Source: Acidobacteriaceae bacterium (GTDB taxonomy: Bacteria; Acidobacteriota; Terriglobia; Terriglobales; Acidobacteriaceae). Taken from it: a DNA stretch of 64,000 nucleotides. A program made the position numbers and the translations under genes. Of the stretch, positions 58,623-64,000 are shown piece by piece; within the stretch, counting starts at the first letter, position 1, and every line of letters begins with the position of its first letter. The stretch lies in NCBI GenBank assembly GCA_025462735.1, contig JAOAPC010000024.1, forward strand, positions 124,001-188,000, in the 5' to 3' direction. Below the pieces are notes generated by a model. It saw nothing but the letters and a program-made list of their open reading frames with translations, did no database searches and was not told the DNA's origin.

Positions 58623-59519
58623 TTGCGCTACAGACTCGAATACGTCCTCGCGTGGGGACTGCTGAAAATTGTGGGTGCGTTGCCGCGGCCGCTGGCCCGG
58701 GCGGCAGGGATTTCCATTGCCTGGACGGTCTACCTGCTGCACGGGAAGCTGCGGCGCGTCGGGATGCGGAACCTGGAACTCGCCTTTCCTGAGAAGAGTC
58801 GCGGGGAACGAAAGAAAATCCTTCGCGGCGTGTTCACTTCCCTGGGCCGTCAGATCGCCGAAGTGTGCCTTTTTCCCAAATACACGCGGGAGAACGTCAG
58901 CAAGACCGTGGTGTATGAAGGGTTCGAGAACTTCGAGCGGGCGCTGGCGCGGGGCAAAGGGGTTTTATTTTTGACCGGGCATCTGGGAGCGTGGGAGCTT
59001 TCGGCTTTCGCCCACTCGCTCTATGGCTATCCGCTGAATATTGTCATGCGCCCGCTGGACAATCCTTATCTCGACCGTCTAGCGCGCGAGTATCGCACCA
59101 TGCACGGAAACAAAGCCGTCGACAAGGATTTTGCCCGAGGGCTGATTGCCGCCATGCGCAAGGGCCAGACCGTCGGCGTCCTGATGGATACCAACATGAT
59201 CGCGAGTCAGGGCGTGTTCGTGGACTTCTTCGGCATTGCTGCATGCACCGCCGCTGGAGTCGCGAGAGTTGCCCGCAAGACAGATGCTTCGGTAGTTCCG
59301 GGTTTCACGATCTGGGACCCCGTGTTGCAAAAATATCGTCTGCGCTTTGATCCGCCGGTTGAGTTGGTTCGGACCGGCAATACAGAAGCAGATGTGGTTG
59401 CGAACACGGCGCAGTTCACGAAGGTAATTGAAGATTACGTTCGCAAGTATCCAGACCAGTGGCTATGGGTGCATCGCAGGTGGAAGACAAGGCCGCAGGG
59501 GGAGCGGGGGTTGTACTGA
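58623..59519 (+). CDS. LpxL/HtrB-type lysophospholipid or lipid A acyltransferase
   Basis: A 298-residue membrane-associated acyltransferase. One N-terminal hydrophobic segment (about 12-40) is followed by the acyltransferase domain with the catalytic H-x4-E/D motif in TGHLGAWEL and the downstream GKGVLFL and AMRKGQTVGVLMDTN, VDFFG and PVELVRTGN motifs. LpxL/LpxM-type enzymes add secondary acyl chains to lipid A; with lpxD and kdsB in the window this role is likely. The start is TTG 58623; no ribosome site is clear, so an internal start is possible. Confidence 0.85.
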   Translation: MRYRLEYVLAWGLLKIVGALPRPLARAAGISIAWTVYLLHGKLRRVGMRNLELAFPEKSRGERKKILRGVFTSLGRQIAEVCLFPKYTRENVSKTVVYEGFENFERALARGKGVLFLTGHLGAWELSAFAHSLYGYPLNIVMRPLDNPYLDRLAREYRTMHGNKAVDKDFARGLIAAMRKGQTVGVLMDTNMIASQGVFVDFFGIAACTAAGVARVARKTDASVVPGFTIWDPVLQKYRLRFDPPVELVRTGNTEADVVANTAQFTKVIEDYVRKYPDQWLWVHRRWKTRPQGERGLY

Positions 59520-59593
59520 GTAGATAGCTACGCAGACCCTGGTACAAAGAAGTTGTTGGCTCGATGAGGACGCGGTGGGCTAAACTGCACCGG

Positions 59594-60166
59594 ATGAGAC
59601 ATTCCAAGTTTTTGGTTTACGCTTTGGCATTCGTTTGCTCCGCTGCGTTGGGCCAGGCCCCGGCACAGGATGCATCGTCGAACGCCGCGCAAAGCGAAGT
59701 TGTTATAACCAATCTGTTCCCGCCTGTCTATCCTCCGCTAGCGCGAGCTGCGCGAGTTGAAGGGGACGTCCGATTATTGGTGAAAATAAAAACCGACGGA
59801 ACAGTGGAATCAGCGCGGATAGTTGTTGGCAATCCGCTGCTTCAGTATGGCGCGCTCCAAAGTGCTCAGCAATCGACATTCGAGTGTCGAGCGTGCACCG
59901 AGCCGGTGAATTCCTACGAGATGATCTACTCGTTCCAGCTTGTTGGAAAATGCTGCCCTACAAACGAGGATTCCGTGAACAGCACTCACGAACTGACTCC
60001 AACGGTCGGCGTGTCTCAGTCGGGTAACCAGGTGCATGTCGTCGCTCAACTAGGATGCCTTCGCGGGGGTGATATTTCGATGGTTCGAGTGCCCAAGGTC
60101 CGTTCGCCCAAATGTCTTTACTTGTGGCGATGTGCTTATTCCAAGGAAGCGGGTGGATGGAAGTAG
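59594..60166 (+). CDS. TonB C-terminal-domain (energy transducer-like) protein
   Basis: A 190-residue secreted protein. Residues about 1-24 form a signal peptide (FLVYALAFVCSAALGQ) and residues about 40-120 a TonB C-terminal domain: VVITNLFPPVYPPLARAARVEGDVRLLVKIKTDGTVES. It lacks the long Pro-rich linker of true TonB, so it may be a periplasmic TonB-like protein. The C-terminal part (about 120-190) has several Cys (CRACTEP, KCCPTNE, LGCLRGG) not seen in TonB. Start is ATG 59594; an in-frame ATG at 59564 is less likely. Confidence 0.65.
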   Translation: MRHSKFLVYALAFVCSAALGQAPAQDASSNAAQSEVVITNLFPPVYPPLARAARVEGDVRLLVKIKTDGTVESARIVVGNPLLQYGALQSAQQSTFECRACTEPVNSYEMIYSFQLVGKCCPTNEDSVNSTHELTPTVGVSQSGNQVHVVAQLGCLRGGDISMVRVPKVRSPKCLYLWRCAYSKEAGGWK

Positions 60167-60187
60167 AAGGTGGGGGTCGAAATCCAC

Positions 60188-60331
60188 TCAAAACCAGTCA
60201 CTGCGATACGCGACCCACCAGCTGGCAATCCCGATAGGGATTGTGGCGATCAGCGCCCACCAAAGCGGAAGCGTAAAGTCCGCGAGCAGGCCTAGAGCGG
60301 TGAAGGTGATCCAGAAGACTTTGCGTTCCAC
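60188..60331 (-). CDS. Possible 47-residue small membrane protein
   Basis: A GTG at 60331 opens a short frame ending at TGA 60190-60188 that encodes one or two hydrophobic helices (VFWITFTALGLLADF, LPLWWALIATIPIGIASWW) and a charged end (AYRSDWF). The composition is that of a real small membrane protein rather than a chance frame, and it lies just upstream of comEC on the same strand. There is no obvious ribosome site. It could also be a fragment of a larger lost gene. Confidence 0.45.
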   Translation of the reverse strand: MERKVFWITFTALGLLADFTLPLWWALIATIPIGIASWWVAYRSDWF

Positions 60332-60409
60332 TAACCCATTGTATTAGCGGCTGCAATCACGTTAGCTGGCGGCTGAAGACGCGTTGAAATCGCAGCTCAA
60401 CTGGCGAAG

Positions 60410-63085
60410 TCACCGAATAGTTGCGACCTGGGAAGTCACCGTCGTTCCATCAAGAAAGAAACTTGTGGCGCCGTCGGTATCGGTTCGATAGGTGATCACG
60501 TGCGCTTGTTGTAAGCGCCGCAGCACCTCGGGGCGGGGATGATGGTAAACGTTTCGTGCTCCCACCGAGATCACTGCGAAGTGTGGCCTTACGGCGGCGA
60601 GCAAATCTTCGGCGCTGGAGGTTACGCTGCCGTGGTGGGCGACCTTCAGCACATCTGCTGCGGGATCTTCGCCTGAAACAAATTTTTCTGTGGGCTTCTC
60701 TGCATCGGCCTCGAGCAGCACGGATGTCTTTCCATAACCCACCTTCATCACCAGGGATTCGTCATTGCGATGTGCGTCGCTGCCCGGCGTACGGACGGCA
60801 AATTGCGGGACAGGTGAAAGGACTCGGATAGTTGTCCCGCCATAAGAAAAAATGTCTCCGGCTTTGCAATACTTAACCGTCACGCCGAATTCGTGCGCCT
60901 CAGCCAGCAGCTTTTCAATTTCGTTATCCGGAATGCCCTCGGGTAGCCATAGCTCGCGAGGCCGAAAGTTTGCCATGACTGCAAACATTCCTCCCATGTG
61001 ATCGGCGTGCGCATGAGTGAGCGCGACGGCATCGATGCGTGAAATTCCACGGAACCACAGATAAGGCGAGACCACGTCTTCGCCGATGTCCAGTTGCGAA
61101 TGCGTCCAAAACGGCAAGCCTCCAGCATCGACCAGCAACTTACGGCCCTGTGGAGTAATCAACAAAATCGAATCGCCCTGGCCAACGTCGATTGCCGTCA
61201 TTTCGAGAACGTTTGAGCGGATATCCAGATGAGGCGGGATGATCCAAATCCACAGTGCACTTGCGGCAAGCAACGACACGCCTGAAACGGCAAGCGGGAT
61301 TTTTTTGCGCACGAGAATGGCGCAGAGCAGTATCGCAACGCCGCAAAACAGAATTGCACCGAGGCTTGGAGTCGGAACGCGAATGTCCGCCAGCCGCATG
61401 CCCCCAAGCCATTTCACCGTTCCGGCAATTCCTTGCAGCGCGAACCCAGCGATGAGCGCTGGTACCTTCGCCAGAGTCAGGGAAACATAGCCCAGACAGA
61501 TTGCCAACACCGCCGCCGGCATAAGCAACTGAAGAAACGGGATCACGAATAGGTTGGCTGGCATTGCCACTGACGTGGCGCGATGGAAGTAATACGCCAT
61601 TGGCAACGCCAGACCGAGTTGCAGAATCGCCGACATCACTGTTAATTCGAGGAAACCGAACGTGATGCGAAATCCAGTCAATACGGCGATTCGAGGAAAA
61701 CGACCGGGCCAAATCATTCCTGACCGGCTCAACAGAAGTCGCACATCCAGACGAAACTGCGCAATTTTTGGAGGAAGCGCGCGATCGTAGCCAAGAGCGT
61801 CCAGATTGCGCAGCCCATGAGAGTACGGCTGAATAGTTCGCTCCAGCACCGGAACTCCAACGCCGGCGACCAGCGCAACGCAGAGGAATGTCATCTGGAA
61901 ACTTGCTCCGAACAGCACTCGCGGATCGGTGATCAACAGAATGAGCGCCGCCAGACCCAGTGCGTTTAGCATCGCGCGGTCTCGATACAAAAGCCGCGTA
62001 CACAAATAGACTGCGAACATCAATGCTGCCCGCCACACGGGGGGACCTTCCTTCGTCAAAATCGCGTAAGCCAGAATCAAGACGATGGCGCAGCAGCTTG
62101 CGGCAATCTCTCCGAGGCTGAGACGGCGCAGGCCCCACAGCGTGACCATCGCGAGAATGCTGACGTTCATTCCGGAGACGACGAGCACGTGATAAGTTCC
62201 GGAGCGTTGGAAGTCCACCCGCGTGGGCCGCTCGATGAAGGTTTCTTCGCCGATAACGATGGCGTCCATCAGACCAGCCACTCGCTCGGGCCACAAAGCA
62301 TGAATTGTTTCAATAACGCTACGGTGAACGCGAGAGCGCCATCGCTCGGCCCGGCTGCCAGCAAATCCTGGAAGAATCTCTACGCTGGCGTACTTAGCAG
62401 ACGCCGTAGCCTCTATGCCGTTGTCGTGCAGGTATCCTGCGTAGTCAAAGGCACCCGGGTTGCGATAATTGCGCGGCGCAACCAGTGTTGCTGGAAATCG
62501 AATGCGCTGACCGTAGGAGAGCGATCGCATTCTATTCTGTGTGTCTCGAGAATTGCCGCGATCAGTTTCGTAAATACTAAGCCTTATACCTTCTGCAATG
62601 ACCTTCGTTTCCGCATCCGATTCAATCTTCTCGGTTTCGATATCAATACGTTGTCGAAAAGATCCCCCGCCCTCTGATTGAATATCGCCTTCCGAAATGA
62701 CGTGCGCGGTAACCAGGACTTCACCGTCGCTGACAAAAAGGGATCGTTGAGATGCAGCGCTCCTGCGCAGTTGAATGGACAGAGCTCCCGCGATGAAGAG
62801 GGCTGCAAAAACCAGGACGCTAGAGAAAAGAATTCTCTTCTTTACCAGATAAATCGCCGAAGCAACGAACACGGACGCGGCCAAGACCCACCAGCTCGGC
62901 GGCCGCCATAGGTATTCACCCGAGCATATTCCGGCGCAAAACAACAGCGCAGCCCAGAAGAGTGGCTGCCGTGCTGATATTTGCGTTTTGCTTCGAGAGA
63001 CCGCGCTGGCTCGTCCAGTTTGACGGACGGGAGTCTGCTGACCCCACGACGTGAGCGGGGCTGCTGCAATATTTGCCGATGCCAA
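60410..63085 (-). CDS. comEC: ComEC/Rec2-type DNA uptake channel
   Basis: An 891-residue protein with the full ComEC layout: N-terminal hydrophobic helices (about 35-110), a DUF4131/OB-like segment (about 110-260), the competence channel region (about 270-600, with VLVVSGMNVSILAMVTLWGLRRLSL, SHGLRNLDAL) and a C-terminal metallo-beta-lactamase domain (about 610-880) with ALTHAHADHMGGM, VAHHGSVTSS and HFAVISVGARNVYHHPRPEVL. ComEC transports single-stranded DNA across the inner membrane; the MBL domain may degrade the other strand. No other com gene is adjacent. Confidence 0.92.
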   Translation of the reverse strand: MASANIAAAPLTSWGQQTPVRQTGRASAVSRSKTQISARQPLFWAALLFCAGICSGEYLWRPPSWWVLAASVFVASAIYLVKKRILFSSVLVFAALFIAGALSIQLRRSAASQRSLFVSDGEVLVTAHVISEGDIQSEGGGSFRQRIDIETEKIESDAETKVIAEGIRLSIYETDRGNSRDTQNRMRSLSYGQRIRFPATLVAPRNYRNPGAFDYAGYLHDNGIEATASAKYASVEILPGFAGSRAERWRSRVHRSVIETIHALWPERVAGLMDAIVIGEETFIERPTRVDFQRSGTYHVLVVSGMNVSILAMVTLWGLRRLSLGEIAASCCAIVLILAYAILTKEGPPVWRAALMFAVYLCTRLLYRDRAMLNALGLAALILLITDPRVLFGASFQMTFLCVALVAGVGVPVLERTIQPYSHGLRNLDALGYDRALPPKIAQFRLDVRLLLSRSGMIWPGRFPRIAVLTGFRITFGFLELTVMSAILQLGLALPMAYYFHRATSVAMPANLFVIPFLQLLMPAAVLAICLGYVSLTLAKVPALIAGFALQGIAGTVKWLGGMRLADIRVPTPSLGAILFCGVAILLCAILVRKKIPLAVSGVSLLAASALWIWIIPPHLDIRSNVLEMTAIDVGQGDSILLITPQGRKLLVDAGGLPFWTHSQLDIGEDVVSPYLWFRGISRIDAVALTHAHADHMGGMFAVMANFRPRELWLPEGIPDNEIEKLLAEAHEFGVTVKYCKAGDIFSYGGTTIRVLSPVPQFAVRTPGSDAHRNDESLVMKVGYGKTSVLLEADAEKPTEKFVSGEDPAADVLKVAHHGSVTSSAEDLLAAVRPHFAVISVGARNVYHHPRPEVLRRLQQAHVITYRTDTDGATSFFLDGTTVTSQVATIR

Positions 63086-63102
63086 GCTTAAGCAGCAGTT
63101 TT

Positions 63103-64000
63103 TTAGCGGGCCAAGTGAAAGACACTTTCAATGTGATAAGTCTGGGGGAAAAGATCGATTAAGTGTGCTCCCGAGACCCCGTAACCCAGACCAATCAACA
63201 TTCGCAAGTCGCGTGCCAGCGTCGATGGATCACATGACACATACGTGACCCTTGGCGCATCCAGCTTTGCCAGACCGCGAACAACGTTTTCACCTAGCCC
63301 GCCTCGTGGGGGATCGACTACGACCAGATCAGGGCGAATGCCGGAGGCTTGCCCCAGATACTGTTCCGTCGTGGCCAGGACTGCCTTTACCTCCTGGGGC
63401 GCATTGTGGCGCAAGTCAGCGTGTGAAGTCTGTGACGCCTCTACCGCGATTACCTGTGCAAAACTCTTAGCGAGGACGGTGGAGAAAAGTCCGACCCCGG
63501 CATAGAGATCGAGAGCCAATTTTCCTGAAGCTACGTCCGTCACGATGCTGACCAGCTCATCAATTAGAAAACGGTTCACTTGAAAAAACGCGCCGGCGCT
63601 CACACGGTAGCGGGCCAGCTTTGTTTCGTACACAAGCGCTGTCTCTCCGAAGCTGGCCACGCATTGCGGCTCGACAATCTGGTTAGCCGGTAGCTGTTCG
63701 AAAACGGAGACGCCCGCGACCTCGGGCAAAATATGAGCCAGCTTTTCAGCTATTTGTTGCGCACTCGCTCGCGCCGGGCCTGGTTGGCAATAAACCTCAA
63801 GAAGGAGCCGGTTGTTGGTGTGATCTGCAAACAGCTCAATCTCACGGACTTCAGTGGGGACATTTCCGGAGCGGCCCGCGGCCAAGATCTCCGCAATCGC
63901 GCGATTAATTAGAGGCGAACTGATGGGGCACTGCTCAATCGGCAGAAGTTCGTGCGATCGGAATTTGTAGTAGCCCAGCGCGAAATCGGGCCCGGTCTGC
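63103..64000 (-). CDS. 23S rRNA (uracil-5-)-methyltransferase RlmD/TrmA type, C-terminal part
   Basis: The gene continues beyond the right edge. Read from the edge the frame begins QTGPDFALGYYKFRSHELLPIEQCPISSPLINRAI, typical of the central part of RlmCD/TrmA enzymes, and continues with the SAM-dependent domain: FFQVNR, LALDLYAGVGLFSTVLAKSF, PDLVVVDPPRGG and YVSCDPSTLARDL, where the Cys is the catalytic nucleophile. It makes 5-methyluridine in 23S rRNA or tRNA. Which target cannot be told without the N-terminal TRAM domain. Confidence 0.88.
   Translation of the reverse strand, partial: QTGPDFALGYYKFRSHELLPIEQCPISSPLINRAIAEILAAGRSGNVPTEVREIELFADHTNNRLLLEVYCQPGPARASAQQIAEKLAHILPEVAGVSVFEQLPANQIVEPQCVASFGETALVYETKLARYRVSAGAFFQVNRFLIDELVSIVTDVASGKLALDLYAGVGLFSTVLAKSFAQVIAVEASQTSHADLRHNAPQEVKAVLATTEQYLGQASGIRPDLVVVDPPRGGLGENVVRGLAKLDAPRVTYVSCDPSTLARDLRMLIGLGYGVSGAHLIDLFPQTYHIESVFHLAR

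Noticed and set aside
61140-62294. 384-codon minus-strand frame within comEC
   Set aside because: Same strand, different frame from comEC; the ComEC frame has all family motifs and the alternative reading is Arg/Ser-rich without a domain.
1-64000. tRNA or rRNA genes
   Set aside because: No cloverleaf with a TTCRANNC arm or rRNA-like conserved stretch was noticed in the intergenic regions; a covariance-model search would be needed to exclude them fully.

Overview
The window reads as one contiguous stretch of a Gram-negative bacterial chromosome, moderately GC-rich, most plausibly from an Acidobacteriota (Terriglobia, Koribacter/Sulfotelmatobacter-like). That placement is an inference from the mix of genes, the style of the conserved hypotheticals and the abundance of short dispersed repeats; there is no rRNA marker. 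An outer membrane with LPS and lipoproteins is indicated by lpxD, kdsB, an LpxL-type acyltransferase, lnt and a lipobox protein. I see no tRNA, rRNA, CRISPR array or prophage.

Layout. 1-6600: end of a ferredoxin-NADP reductase, a lipoprotein phospholipase C homologue, a beta-propeller protein, a YheT-type hydrolase, then TPM protein, nucleotidyltransferase and LemA. 6573-8374: a loosely packed island around a divergent SDR enzyme. 8375-17201: phosphatidyltransferase, greA, a CarD-type regulator, AI-2E transporter/ruvX, EamA exporter, an Opp-type ABC ATPase, DinB, peroxiredoxin and an ABC-2 exporter pair. 17243-22917: a receiver-DUF3052 fusion, a radical SAM enzyme, a JAMM protease next to a CysM-type synthase, and a PadR/membrane-protein pair. 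22994-36799: DinG-type helicase, der, regulators, tsaC/ydcF, TrmH-type methylase, a GxxExxY cassette, rarA, a SpoIIE phosphatase and prfB with its programmed frameshift. 36796-45947: lnt, lpxD, kdsB, an M48 protease and the GDP-mannose genes (PMM, manC, manA). 46106-64000: aminotransferase/coaD, a RAYT transposase, GGDEF protein, metK-ahcY, DUF1385-prfA, DNA ligase, CDF exporter, lipid A acyltransferase, TonB-like protein, comEC and an RlmD/TrmA-type methylase.

The genes form coherent small modules: translation termination and ribosome biogenesis (prfA, prfB, der, tsaC, rRNA methylases), envelope synthesis (lnt-prfB operon, lpxD-kdsB, mannose activation) and the methyl cycle (metK-ahcY).

The most unusual signal is the repeat landscape. 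At least seven sequence-unrelated families of short repeats occur, most as closely spaced inverted pairs of about 70-125 bp. One family (CACGGAG-type) forms 26-bp terminal inverted repeats around a GxxExxY nuclease-fold gene, like a small mobile element. Another flanks a RAYT transposase. Copies of the same repeats lie in frame inside genes for Der, DNA ligase, an Opp-type ABC ATPase and phosphomannomutase, where they encode low-complexity linkers or insertions.
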